Assembly: GCA_041397725.1 (NCBI GenBank) | Contig: JAWKVZ010000007.1 | Location: 1 to 64,000 of the forward strand | DNA from: JAGRKR01 sp041397725 | Lineage (GTDB): Bacteria; Pseudomonadota; Alphaproteobacteria; Rhizobiales; Hyphomicrobiaceae | Reading direction: 5' to 3' | Length of the DNA: 64,000 nt | Shown: positions 16,267 to 27,714 of the stretch, piece by piece | Numbering within the stretch: position 1 is the first letter of the stretch | Layout of the letters: each line of letters begins with the position of its first letter | Position numbers and translations under genes: made by a program | Notes under the pieces: generated by a model | Seen by the model: only the letters and a program-made list of their open reading frames with translations | What the model was told of the DNA's origin: nothing | The model's database searches: none

Positions 16267-16523
16267 TTCTCCTCGGCCGCTCCCGACTTGGCCTCGACCT
16301 CCTCCGGCGTCTGCAGCTTGGTGCCGCAGAACGGGCAGAAGAAGACCGGGTGATCCATCATGCCCGGCTCGTCGCCTTCCATGTCGACCATGCCGACCGA
16401 CATGTAGAGAACGCCGTCGTCGCCGACGGTGACCAGGGGCTCGAAATCGTCGCCCGCCATGACGTCACGCAAGTCTTCGCAGCACGTACCGAAATTGTGG
16501 CCGTCCTTGGTAGCTTCCGCCAT
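16263..16523 (-). CDS. Unrecognised zinc-ribbon-like protein inside the atp operon
   Basis: An 86-residue acidic protein that I do not recognise. Visible are an N-terminal cysteine pair in FGTCCEDLRDVM (about residues 11-22) and a zinc-knuckle-like FFCPFCGTKLQTPEEV near residues 61-76. That gives four cysteines that could bind one metal. There is no signal peptide or membrane span. It starts 15 nt after the atpD stop with a strong AGGGGG ribosome site and overlaps atpC by ATGA, so it is a genuine cotranscribed gene. It is unlike the alphaproteobacterial zeta inhibitor subunit, which is a four-helix protein without such cysteines. A role in assembly or redox regulation of F1 is only inferred from position. 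Confidence 0.75.
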   Translation of the reverse strand: MAEATKDGHNFGTCCEDLRDVMAGDDFEPLVTVGDDGVLYMSVGMVDMEGDEPGMMDHPVFFCPFCGTKLQTPEEVEAKSGAAEEK

Positions 16524-16538
16524 GGGGATCCCCCTAAA

Positions 16539-17981
<1,443 letters not shown>

Positions 17982-18063
17982 AGCGCCGTTACCTTCGTCC
18001 TTCTCATCCTGCCCGAGCGGAGCGAACCGCCTCAGAAACACAAACCTGTCGTGCCGCGCACCG

Positions 18064-18939
18064 CTAGAGTGCCTCGGCGCCGGAGATGATCTCGATCAGC
18101 TCCTTCGTGATGTTCGCCTGGCGCTGACGGTTGTAGCTGAGCGTCAGCCGTTTGATCATGTCGCCGGCGTTGCGCGTAGCATTGTCCATCGCCGACATGC
18201 GCGCGCCCTGCTCAGAGGCGGCGTTCTCCAGCAATCCGCGGAAGATCTGCGTCGAGATGTTGCGCGTCAGCAGAGCGCCAAGGATGGCCTCCTCCTCCGG
18301 CTCGTAATCGTAGGCGGTCGCATCCTTGTCGGCGCCGCCCTCCGGGATCTTGGCCGGGATGAGCTGGAAGGCGGTGGGCTTCTGGGCGATCACCGACTTG
18401 AACTCGGAGTAGTACAGCGTGGCGACGTCGAACTCGCCGGCCTCGAACATCTTGAGCACCCGCTCGGCGATGTCCTCGGCATGCGTGTAGGCGATCTGCT
18501 TGACGCCGCGAAGGTCGACACGATCGATCATCTGCCGGGCGAGATCGCGACGCAGCGAATCGTAGCCCTTGCGGCCGACGCACATGATCTTGACCGTCTT
18601 GCCCTCGCGCAGCAGCCTCAGGGCGTCCTGGCGGGCGAGACGGGCGATGTTGTTGTTGAAGCCACCGCACAGACCACGCTCAGCCGTGGCGACGATCAGC
18701 AGGTGCACATCCGCCCTGCCCGTGCCGACCAGCAGCGGCGAGGCCGACGCGCGATCGGTGACGCGGCTCGCCAGATTGACCAGCAGGTGATCCATGCGCT
18801 GCGCGTAGGGACGCGCGGCGACGGCCGCCTCCTGGGCGCGACGCAGCTTCGCCGCGGCCACCATCTGCATGGCCTTGGTGATCTTCTGCGTCGCCTTCAC
18901 CGAGGCGATCCGGTTGCGTAGGTCCTTGAGGCTCGGCAT
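18064..18939 (-). CDS. atpG: F1 ATP synthase gamma subunit
   Basis: A 291-residue central-stalk subunit that rotates inside the alpha3-beta3 ring. The N-terminal helix MPSLKDLRNRIASVKATQKITKAMQMVAAAKLRRA and the C-terminal signature MDNATRNAGDMIKRLTLSYNRQRQANITKEL are both typical, forming the coiled coil with the Rossmann-like domain between them. Position between atpA and atpD is canonical. Confidence 0.98.
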   Translation of the reverse strand: MPSLKDLRNRIASVKATQKITKAMQMVAAAKLRRAQEAAVAARPYAQRMDHLLVNLASRVTDRASASPLLVGTGRADVHLLIVATAERGLCGGFNNNIARLARQDALRLLREGKTVKIMCVGRKGYDSLRRDLARQMIDRVDLRGVKQIAYTHAEDIAERVLKMFEAGEFDVATLYYSEFKSVIAQKPTAFQLIPAKIPEGGADKDATAYDYEPEEEAILGALLTRNISTQIFRGLLENAASEQGARMSAMDNATRNAGDMIKRLTLSYNRQRQANITKELIEIISGAEAL

Positions 18940-19041
18940 CGGGCCGTTGCTTTCCGCTTCTCAGTCGTTCGGTCCGGAGGGGCAGAGAGAGCGACCCTCT
19001 CCGCAGACCCTCGCTTGCTCTACGCCCAGGCGCGGTCTCGC

Positions 19042-20573
<1,532 letters not shown>

Positions 20574-20574
<1 letters not shown>

Positions 20575-21134
20575 CAACCGACCTCTTTCAAGCGATGCTT
20601 AAGGCTGTTGAGCTTGGTCCTGAGCGAGCTGTCGACCATCCGACTGCCCAATTTCACCACCAAACCGGCGATGAGCCCAGGATCCACGCGCGTGGTGATT
20701 TGAACGTCCTTCCCGACGGACTCGCGCAGCGAGTCCTTCAGCATCTGAAGCTGAGTGTCGGTCAGGGCGACGGCACTCGTGACCTCGGCCGTGACCTCGC
20801 CGCGATGGCGGGCGGAGAGCGACCGGAAGGCCTTGATGATGTCCTCGGCGGCAAAGAGCCGCCGGTTTCGCGCGACCAGCGCGAAGAAATTCTGCGTGAG
20901 CGTCGAGATGCCGGCCTTGGCCAGAACCGCGCCCAGCGCCTGTCTCTGCTGGTCGGCGGAAAAGACCGGGCTGCCGACCAGCCGCTTGAGATCGTCGCTC
21001 GAGTCGAGCATGGCGCGAAACGTCGCCAGATCCCGCTCGATATCGGCAAGCTTACCCTCCTCGAGGGCCAGCTCGAACAGAGCGGTCGCGTAACGCCCTG
21101 CCATTCCAGAGGAAATCGGATCGTCGCCTGCCAC
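20574..21134 (-). CDS. atpH: F1 ATP synthase delta subunit
   Basis: A 186-residue delta (OSCP-like) subunit connecting the F1 head to the peripheral stalk. The N-terminal helical domain begins GRYATALFELALEEGKL, and the C-terminal part has LGSRMVDSSLRTKLNSLKHRL. GTG 21134 is chosen because it gives MAGDDPISSGMAGRYA, resembling alphaproteobacterial homologues and the standard length; the upstream ATG at 21236 would add 34 unrelated residues. It is the first gene of the operon. Confidence 0.93.
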
Positions 21135-21269
21135 GTCAACAGCTCTCGTTCTGCCGGATTTGCGGATTCCGCAGCGTCGACCGGACCCGGACGACACCAC
21201 GGGGAAAGGGCATGCGGAACGGAGAGCGTGCGTCATGCATCGCCCACGCCCCCTCGCGAAGTCGGGGTT

Positions 21270-21298
21270 CCTCTAACACGTGATGTTGAGGCCTGCAA
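21270..21298 (-). promoter_or_regulatory. Candidate promoter of the atp operon
   Basis: On the minus strand TTGCAG (21298-21293), 17 nt and TAGAGG (21275-21270) give a moderate sigma-70-like pair, about 130 nt before atpH. It lies in the 436-nt gap between atpH and the YHS-like gene; apart from this and the plus-strand promoter, nothing else is recognised there. Confidence 0.3.
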
Positions 21299-21384
21299 CA
21301 CGTGCCTCGCGCACCGTTTGCCGCATTCTCGCCATGTGGATGACATTCGGGCGCGCGGGCCGGCCCGGCGCGGTGGGATGGCGT

Positions 21385-21413
21385 TTGACAGCCGAGCCCT
21401 CACGCACTAATTT
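21385..21413 (+). promoter_or_regulatory. Sigma-70-type promoter toward the YHS/GST pair
   Basis: A perfect TTGACA (21385-21390) and TAATTT (21408-21413) are separated by 17 nt. Transcription would start near 21420, leaving a leader of about 150 nt before the GTG at 21571. Confidence 0.5.
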
Positions 21414-21570
21414 CCGGTGCAAATCCCTAGTCGGCCCGATCTATCGAGCCGCCGCCCTGCACAGTGCGCCCAGATCTTCGGCGCAGGGAGGCAGGGGGGT
21501 CAACGCCCGTCAGCGATGACGCCCACGGGCGCCATAGGCTATTGTCCGGGCGTCGAGCACGGAGGATTGC

Positions 21571-21768
21571 GTGACCACTGCCGCGTTGAGACTGGCTGAC
21601 GCCGTGAACTCTGCCTGCCCGTGGTCGGGCAAGCCGATCACGCAGGACAGCCTCACGCTCTACAAGGGCGAGGTCGTGGGGTTCTGCAATCCGGGTTGCC
21701 GCGACAAGTTCGAGAAGGCGCTGCGCATGTTCGACCCGCTCGTCGCTGCCCCGTCCGGGCAGCGGTGA
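21571..21768 (+). CDS. Small YHS/TRASH-like cysteine protein
   Basis: A 65-residue protein with a metal-binding YHS/TRASH-like fold: NSACPWSGKPI (about residues 13-23), then YKGEVVGFCNPGCRDKFEKAL (about 31-51). Three cysteines are in the positions used for metal coordination in such domains. GTG 21571 is preceded by GGAGG at a 5-nt spacing, which fixes the start. It is 39 nt upstream of a glutathione S-transferase gene and likely cotranscribed; an auxiliary role beside the GST is suggested by position only. Confidence 0.72.
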   Translation: MTTAALRLADAVNSACPWSGKPITQDSLTLYKGEVVGFCNPGCRDKFEKALRMFDPLVAAPSGQR

Positions 21769-21807
21769 CGGTTGCGTAGCGCGGGGAAGAACCCTGGGGG
21801 AGTGGTA

Positions 21808-22458
21808 ATGGCGGTGTTGAAGGTCTGGGGACGCAAGACGTCGATCAACGTGCAGAAGGTCATGTGGGCCGTCGGCGAGCTCGAGCTCGAACACGAGCGG
21901 CTCGATGCGGGCGGACCATTCGGCAAGACCGATACCGCCGAGTACGGACGGCTCAATCCCAATCGCCTCGTGCCGGTGATCCAGGACGGCGACTTCGTGA
22001 TGTGGGAGAGCAACGCCATCGTCCGCCATCTCGCACAGAAGCACAGCCGTGGGGGCCTCTCGCCCGCCGACGAGGAGACCTACGCCATCGCCGACCAGTG
22101 GATGGAGTGGGCGTCGACGATGCTCTACGGCGACATCATCCAGACCTGCTTCCTTGGCCTCGTGCGCACCCCGGCGGCCGACCGGAACACCCGCGCCATC
22201 GCCGAGGCGGCGGCCGCAGCCGGCCGCAAGCTCACGATCCTCGACGAGCAGCTCAAGAACCGCTCCGCCATTCTCGGCGACCGGCTCACGATCGCCGATA
22301 TCGGCGTCGGCGCGTTGATGTATCGCTACTTCAACCTCGACATTCCCCGGCCGAAATTGACGAACGTCGAGGCCTGGTACAAGCGGCTCACCGCCCGGCC
22401 GGCCTACGCCGAGCACGTGATGATCGATTTCGCGGACATGAAGGTGCCGGGCGCATGA
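21808..22458 (+). CDS. Glutathione S-transferase family protein
   Basis: A 216-residue soluble GST. The N-terminal thioredoxin-like domain has WGRKTSINVQKVMWAVGELELEHE, NRLVPVIQD (cis-proline loop) and MWESNAIVRHL (the ES pair binding glutathione). The C-terminal helical domain contains RLTIADIGVGALMYRYF with the N-capping aspartate. The serine near position 10 could be the catalytic residue, as in theta or beta-like classes. ATG 21808 follows a GGGGGAG ribosome site. Substrate is unknown. It ends 52 nt before ffh. Confidence 0.9.
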   Translation: MAVLKVWGRKTSINVQKVMWAVGELELEHERLDAGGPFGKTDTAEYGRLNPNRLVPVIQDGDFVMWESNAIVRHLAQKHSRGGLSPADEETYAIADQWMEWASTMLYGDIIQTCFLGLVRTPAADRNTRAIAEAAAAAGRKLTILDEQLKNRSAILGDRLTIADIGVGALMYRYFNLDIPRPKLTNVEAWYKRLTARPAYAEHVMIDFADMKVPGA

Positions 22459-22510
22459 GCACCCTCCACACTCCTTCCATCCGGCCCTCGAACAAGACAA
22501 CCAGGCGGAT

Positions 22511-24028
22511 ATGATGTTCCAGTCCCTTTCCGACCGTCTGTCCGGCATTCTGGGCAAGCTGACGCGACGTGGCGCGCTGACCGACAGCGACGTCGCCGAG
22601 GCGATGCGCGAGGTGCGCCGCGCACTGCTCGAGGCCGATGTCGCGCTCGACGTCGTCCGGTCCTTCACCGATCGCGTGAAGGCCAAGGCGGTCGGCCAGG
22701 AGATCGTCAAATCGGTCACGCCCGGCCAGATGGTCGTCAAGCTCGTCCACGACGAGCTCGTCGAGACCCTGGGCTCGGAGGCCCAGCCCATCGATCTCAA
22801 CGCCCCCGCGCCGGTGGCCATCATGCTGGTGGGCCTGCAAGGCTCGGGCAAGACCACGACATGCGCGAAGATCTCCAAGCGCCTCACCGATCGCGACAAG
22901 CGCAAAGTCCTGATGGCCTCGCTCGACACGCGGCGTCCGGCGGCGCAGGAGCAGCTTCGCGTGCTCGGCGAGCAGACGGGCGTCGCGACCTTGCCGATCG
23001 TCGCCGGCCAGACGCCCCAGCAGATCGCCCGCCGCGCGCTCGAGGCCGCCAAGCTCGGCGGCTACGACGTGGTCATGCTCGACACCGCCGGCCGCATCCA
23101 CATCGACGAAGGGCTGATGGCCGAGACCGCGGAGATCCGCGACATCTCGCATCCCCATGAGACGCTGCTCGTGGCCGACAGCCTCACCGGCCAGGACGCG
23201 GTCAACCTCGCCAAGTCGTTCAACGAGCGCATCGGCATCACCGGCATCGTGCTGACCCGCATCGACGGCGACGGTCGCGGCGGCGCGGCGCTCTCGATGC
23301 GCGCGGTCACCGGCAAGCCCATCAAGCTGCTCGGCACGGGCGAGAAGTGGGACGCCCTCGAGGACTTCCATCCCGAGCGCGTGGCAAGCCGCATCCTCGG
23401 CATGGGCGACGTCGTCTCCCTGGTCGAGAAGGCCGCCCAGACGATCGACGCCGAGAAGGCGCAGCAGATCGCGCAAAAGATGCGCAAGGGCGAGTTCGAT
23501 CTCGAGGACCTCGCCGAGCAGCTCCGTCAGATGCAGCGCATCGGCGGCATGTCCAGCATGCTCGGCATGCTTCCCGGCATCGGCAAGATGAAGAAGCAGA
23601 TCGACGCCGCCAACGTCGACGACAGCGTTTTCAAGCGCCAGCAGGCCATCATCTCCTCGATGACTCCGAGGGAGAGACGCCTGCCGAAGGTGCTCAACGC
23701 CTCGCGCAAGAAGCGGATCGCGGCGGGGTCGGGCACCAAGGTCGAGGACATCAACAAGCTCATCAAGATGCATCGCCAGATGGCCGACATGATGAAGGCC
23801 ATGGGCAAGAACAAGGGCCTGCTCGGCCGGCTGTTCGGCGGCGGCGGCGGCATGCCCGAGCCGACGCCGGAGATGCTCGAGCAGGCGAAGCGCGCCGGAC
23901 TGCCCGGCGGGCTGCCGGGGCTGCCCCAGGGCGCACCGCTGCCCAGGGGACTGCCGGGACTTGGCGGAGGCCTGCCAGGACTGGGCGGCGCACCGCGGCT
24001 GCCAGGATTGCCGGGGAAGAAGAAGTAG
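22511..24028 (+). CDS. ffh: Signal recognition particle protein Ffh (SRP54)
   Basis: A 505-residue SRP GTPase that binds 4.5S RNA and signal sequences and docks with FtsY at the membrane. The N domain (1-85) is followed by the G domain with the P loop GLQGSGKTTT, MASLDTRRPAA, DTAGR and TRIDGDGRGGAALS. The M domain is methionine-rich (about 330-450). The C-terminal 50 residues are an unusual low-complexity Gly-Leu-Pro tail with repeated PGL units ending in KKK. ATG 22511 or ATG 22514 may start translation. It heads the ffh-rpsP-rimM-trmD-rplS run. Confidence 0.97.
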   Translation: MMFQSLSDRLSGILGKLTRRGALTDSDVAEAMREVRRALLEADVALDVVRSFTDRVKAKAVGQEIVKSVTPGQMVVKLVHDELVETLGSEAQPIDLNAPAPVAIMLVGLQGSGKTTTCAKISKRLTDRDKRKVLMASLDTRRPAAQEQLRVLGEQTGVATLPIVAGQTPQQIARRALEAAKLGGYDVVMLDTAGRIHIDEGLMAETAEIRDISHPHETLLVADSLTGQDAVNLAKSFNERIGITGIVLTRIDGDGRGGAALSMRAVTGKPIKLLGTGEKWDALEDFHPERVASRILGMGDVVSLVEKAAQTIDAEKAQQIAQKMRKGEFDLEDLAEQLRQMQRIGGMSSMLGMLPGIGKMKKQIDAANVDDSVFKRQQAIISSMTPRERRLPKVLNASRKKRIAAGSGTKVEDINKLIKMHRQMADMMKAMGKNKGLLGRLFGGGGGMPEPTPEMLEQAKRAGLPGGLPGLPQGAPLPRGLPGLGGGLPGLGGAPRLPGLPGKKK

Positions 24029-24171
24029 CCGGCAGCACGGCACAACACCCCACTTTCGACCCGCCCTCGCGCACTGCGCGGTTGGTGGGACATCACCGAA
24101 CAAGCCGGGTCGGCGCTCCGAGGACCCGGCGACGTCACACACCATCACCGGAGAAAGAGGAAGACTGACGA

Positions 24172-24543
24172 ATGGCACTGAAAATCCGACTGTCCCGCGG
24201 CGGCGCCAAGAAGCGGCCCTACTACTACGTCGTCATCGCCGACGCGACGTCACCGCGCGACGGGCGCTTCATCGAGCAGGTCGGCACGCACAATCCGCTG
24301 CTGCCCAAGGATCACGCCGAGCGCGTGAAGCTCAACGTCGAGCGCATCAAGCACTGGCTGTCGGTCGGGGCGCAGCCCACGGATCGCGTGCTGCGCCTGC
24401 TGGACGCCGCCGGGCTCGCCAAGCGTCCCAAGCGCAACAACCCGAACAAGGGCCTGCCCGGCAAGAAGCGCCAGGACCGCGAGGCCGCCGCCAAGGAAGC
24501 CGCGCAGAAGGCCGCCGAGAGCGGCGGACAGCCGGCCGCCTGA
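24172..24543 (+). CDS. rpsP: 30S ribosomal protein S16
   Basis: A 123-residue S16. The first 80 residues carry the conserved start MALKIRLSRGGAKKRPYYYVVIADA, RDGRFIEQVGTHNPLL and LNVERIKHWLSVGAQPTDRV. The tail is a Lys/Ala-rich extension of about 40 residues, common in alphaproteobacteria. It is preceded by GGAGAAAGAGGA. Between this gene and rimM lie two copies of a hairpin repeat. Confidence 0.97.
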   Translation: MALKIRLSRGGAKKRPYYYVVIADATSPRDGRFIEQVGTHNPLLPKDHAERVKLNVERIKHWLSVGAQPTDRVLRLLDAAGLAKRPKRNNPNKGLPGKKRQDREAAAKEAAQKAAESGGQPAA

Positions 24544-24557
24544 CGACGGCGTTGCGC

Positions 24558-24691
24558 GCGTGCGATCGGTCGAGAGAGCCAAGCGAAGCGCGGCTATCGA
24601 GAGCGTGAATCGCACGCGGCACTCTGCGAAAGCGTGCGATCGGTCGAGAGAGCCAAGCGGAGCGCGGCTGTCGAGAGCGTGAATCGCACGC
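24558..24691. repeat. Tandem pair of 60-nt palindromic repeats between rpsP and rimM
   Basis: Two nearly identical units, 24558-24617 and 24632-24691, repeat with a 74-nt period. Each begins GCGTGCGAT and ends ATCGCACGC, forming a 9-bp terminal stem, with internal AGCC/GGCT complementarity, so a folded RNA or REP-like element is expected. Only about two positions differ between the copies. They fill most of the 319-nt gap between rpsP and rimM; nothing coding is seen there. Confidence 0.8.
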
Positions 24692-24862
24692 TGTATTTGA
24701 AGAGCGCGCGAGCAATCTCGAGGTGCAGCATTGGCGGCTCCTCGAGGTCGCGATCCGAGAGCCGCAGGGGATGCCGCACGTCGGAGGCGTCCCCTGGCGG
24801 CGTCATTGCGGCAAGGCCGGGCGGCAGAGCCGGTCCGACCACGTCAGCACGGCGAATTGCGC

Positions 24863-25390
24863 ATGTCCGAGGATACGTCAGGAACGCCGAGGCGGCTCGC
24901 GCTCGGCCACATTGCCGGGGCGCACGGCATTCGGGGCGAAGTCCTGATCACGTCCTATACCGAGACACCGGACGGCATCGCCGACTATGGCCCTCTGCAA
25001 GACGAGGCTGGCGGGCGCCGCTTCGACATCACGGTGGTTCGGGTGACTCCCAAGGGCGTCATCGCCCGCATCGCGGGGATCGCGGACCGGACCGCTGCCG
25101 AGGCACTCAAGGGCACGCGGCTCTACATTGAACGGGCAGAGCTGCCCGAGCCCGAGCCGGACACCTATTATCACGCGGACCTGATCGGTCTGAGAGCTGA
25201 CCTCGCCGACGGCACGCCTCTCGGCAAAATCATCTCGGTGCAGAACTATGGCGCCGGTGACCTGTTGGAGATACGACGGGCGGGCCGGGGCGATACCGTG
25301 CTGGTGCCGTTCACCCTCGCCGTCGTTCCTGCTGTCGATATCGCCGAGGGACGTGTCGTAATTGCCGCAATTGCCGGCCTTCTCGACTGA
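24863..25390 (+). CDS. rimM: Ribosome maturation factor RimM
   Basis: A 175-residue 16S rRNA processing factor that binds S19 during assembly of the 30S head. The N-terminal RimM barrel shows LALGHIAGAHGIRGEVLITSY and RLYIERAELPE; the C-terminal PRC-barrel shows YYHADLIGL, GKIISVQNYGAGDLLEI and VLVPFTLAVVPAVDI. ATG 24863 begins MSEDTSG; earlier in-frame codons fall in the repeat-flanking region and are unconserved. It is followed by an adenylate cyclase gene instead of directly by trmD. Confidence 0.96.
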   Translation: MSEDTSGTPRRLALGHIAGAHGIRGEVLITSYTETPDGIADYGPLQDEAGGRRFDITVVRVTPKGVIARIAGIADRTAAEALKGTRLYIERAELPEPEPDTYYHADLIGLRADLADGTPLGKIISVQNYGAGDLLEIRRAGRGDTVLVPFTLAVVPAVDIAEGRVVIAAIAGLLD

Positions 25391-25544
25391 GACACGGCCG
25401 GAATCGGGGCAAGCCGGTTTTCAGCCCTGCCATCGTCCACCATGTCTCTGGTGGCAGCTTGGGCGAAATGCCTCTGACGGAGGCGCGGACGTGATACGGC
25501 CGGGGCCGTGCCGTTCCCCTCCGATCCAGTGAACGGGCCAGTGG

Positions 25545-26843
25545 ATGAGCATGCGGGCGTCCCGAAACATTGCCCAGGTCCTTCGTCAGCGCCGACGACG
25601 CATTCAGGCTCTGCTCGCCAGGCTGTCAGAGCTCGGAACGGACGGCTATCCGCCGGAGGTCCAGCGCCGTCTGAAGATCCTCAACGCCGTCGCCTACATC
25701 ATCGCGGCCTCGACGCTCGCCTACGCGGCGCAGCACAGCGTGCTCGACAAGGTGACGTTCGCGCCGGTCATCACCGTCAACCTGCTGCTGGTCGTCGTTG
25801 CGCTGCTGGTTCCGCTCGCCCACCGCATCAACGATATCGCCGGCGGACTGATGCTGGCACTCGCCGAGTATGCGGCGCTGTTCTACTTCATGGCCCATCT
25901 CGGCAATCCGTCCGGCGTTCATCTCCAGTATTTCGTCGGTGCGGCGGCACCGTTCCTCATCCTCGGCTTGGCGCGCCTCAAGTTGGTCATCGCGTTGGTT
26001 GCCGGCGGCCTCGTCCTGCACGTCGCGAGCTGGCTCCTGTTTCCGCGCGACAAGGCGCTGATCGCTGCCGACGACAGCATGCTCGATGCGCTCTACGTCA
26101 CCGCCGCGACGACCACCGTCGTGCTCATCGCCGCGACCGTCTACTACGCCTTCCGCCTCGCCGAGAAGGCGCAGGGCGAGACCGATGCGCTGCTGTGCAA
26201 CATCCTTCCGGCAAGCGTCGTCGAACGGCTGAAGCTCAACCCCAGGCAGACCATCGCCGACAGCTTCGAGGCGGCAGGCGTGCTGTTCGCGGATCTCAAG
26301 GGCTTCGTCCCCACGGCACGCAAACTCGGGCCGGCCGCGACCGTTAACCTTCTCAACGGGCTGATGAGCCGGTTCGACGAGCTTGCCGACAGGCACGGCG
26401 TAGAGAAGATCAAGACCATCGGCGACGCCTACATGGCGGCCGCGGGTGTGCCAGAGACGGTGCCCGACCCCGGCGTCCGCCTGGCGCGCCTGGCGCTCGA
26501 CATGATCGCTGCGGTGGACGAGACGGCCGCCGAGCATGGTATCGAGCTCCAGATGCGCATCGGGCTGGCGACCGGCCCGCTCATGGGCGGCGTGATCGGG
26601 ACCCGGCGGCTCGCCTACGACATCTGGGGTGACACGGTGAACCTGGCCGCCCGCCTCGAGGCGACGAGCGATCCAGGCCGCATTCATGTGCCGGCGAGGC
26701 TGAAGTCGGAGCTCGAGGGCCTGTTCCACTTCACCTATCGTGGTCCGATCGAGATCAAGGGCATCGGCCAGGAGGAGACGTGGTTCCTGGAGCGGCTCCA
26801 GACGCCATGCCCGGAAACTGTCGAGGCGGTGCGCAGATCATGA
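25545..26843 (+). CDS. Membrane-bound class III adenylate cyclase
   Basis: A 432-residue integral membrane cyclase making cAMP from ATP. About six membrane spans occupy residues 45-205, followed by a linker and a class III catalytic domain (about 215-425). Metal aspartates are D250 (FADLKGF) and D294 (IKTIGDAY). The adenine-specifying pair is K290 and D359 (YDIWGD), and transition-state residues N366 and R370 are present, so the enzyme should be active and ATP-specific. The gene sits between rimM and trmD and overlaps the trmD ATG by 4 nt (ATGA). No adjacent cAMP receptor gene is seen. Confidence 0.9.
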   Translation: MSMRASRNIAQVLRQRRRRIQALLARLSELGTDGYPPEVQRRLKILNAVAYIIAASTLAYAAQHSVLDKVTFAPVITVNLLLVVVALLVPLAHRINDIAGGLMLALAEYAALFYFMAHLGNPSGVHLQYFVGAAAPFLILGLARLKLVIALVAGGLVLHVASWLLFPRDKALIAADDSMLDALYVTAATTTVVLIAATVYYAFRLAEKAQGETDALLCNILPASVVERLKLNPRQTIADSFEAAGVLFADLKGFVPTARKLGPAATVNLLNGLMSRFDELADRHGVEKIKTIGDAYMAAAGVPETVPDPGVRLARLALDMIAAVDETAAEHGIELQMRIGLATGPLMGGVIGTRRLAYDIWGDTVNLAARLEATSDPGRIHVPARLKSELEGLFHFTYRGPIEIKGIGQEETWFLERLQTPCPETVEAVRRS

Positions 26844-27553
26844 CCAGACCCTGGACGGCCAGCGTGCTCACGCTCTTTCCGGAAGCCTTTCCGGGGCCGC
26901 TCGCGCTCTCGCTGGCAGGCAAAGCGCTGGCGGCGGCGCTGTGGGCGCTCGAAACCCACGACCTGCGCGACTTCGCGACCGACAGGCATCGCTCCGTCGA
27001 CGACACGCCGGCGGGCGGTGGCGTCGGCATGGTGCTCCGAGCCGACGTCGTCGGCCGGGCCATCGACCATGTCCGCAGCGGCCGTCCCGAGGCGCCGCTC
27101 GTTTACCTTTCGCCACGCGGCGAGCCGTTGCGCCAGCCGCTCGTGCGCGAGCTCGCATGCGGCCCCGGCCCGATCCTGCTCGCCGGCCGCTTCGAGGGCG
27201 TCGACCAGCGCGTCCTCGATGCCCGCGCCGTCCGCGAGATCTCCATCGGCGATTACGTCCTTTCGGGCGGCGAGCTGGCCGCCATGGTCCTGATCGACGC
27301 CGCCGTGCGCCTGCTGCCGGGCGTCATGGGCAAGGATGAATCCGCGCACGACGAGAGCTTCGAGGGCGGACTGCTGGAATACCCTCAGTTCACCCGCCCC
27401 CGGGTCTGGGAGGACCGGGCCATCCCGGAGGTGCTGCTGTCGGGCGATCATGCCCGGATCGCCAGATGGCGGCGTGCGGAAGCCGAGCGTTTGACCCGCG
27501 AGCGCCGCCCCGACCTGCTGCCCCCCGGCAGACCGCCCCCGCGCGAGGATTGA
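26840..27553 (+). CDS. trmD: tRNA (guanine-N1)-methyltransferase TrmD
   Basis: A 237-residue SPOUT methyltransferase that methylates G37 next to the anticodon, preventing frameshifts. The knotted SAM site includes VYLSPRGEPL, LLAGRFEGVDQRVLD and REISIGDYVLSGGELAAMVLIDA; the C-terminal RNA domain has RPRVWEDRAIPEVLLSGDHARIARWR. ATG 26840 overlaps the cyclase stop. Length is normal. Confidence 0.97.
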   Translation: MTRPWTASVLTLFPEAFPGPLALSLAGKALAAALWALETHDLRDFATDRHRSVDDTPAGGGVGMVLRADVVGRAIDHVRSGRPEAPLVYLSPRGEPLRQPLVRELACGPGPILLAGRFEGVDQRVLDARAVREISIGDYVLSGGELAAMVLIDAAVRLLPGVMGKDESAHDESFEGGLLEYPQFTRPRVWEDRAIPEVLLSGDHARIARWRRAEAERLTRERRPDLLPPGRPPPRED

Positions 27554-27714
27554 TCGCCCTGGCGCAGCAACAAACCTGTCGACAAAGGGGCCGTCTTGAG
27601 CTATCAGCCAGCGATCATTATCCACAATCGTGGGCCGCACGAGCCGCGCCCGTCCATCCGGACTGGCGGCGCCGCTCCTCTGCTTCGACGTTCACAAGCA
27701 AAAGGCCAAGAACA

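Noticed and set aside
24558..24691. Possible CRISPR array
   Set aside because: Only two units, each 60 nt and palindromic, with a 14-nt spacer of no spacer-like length; no cas genes.
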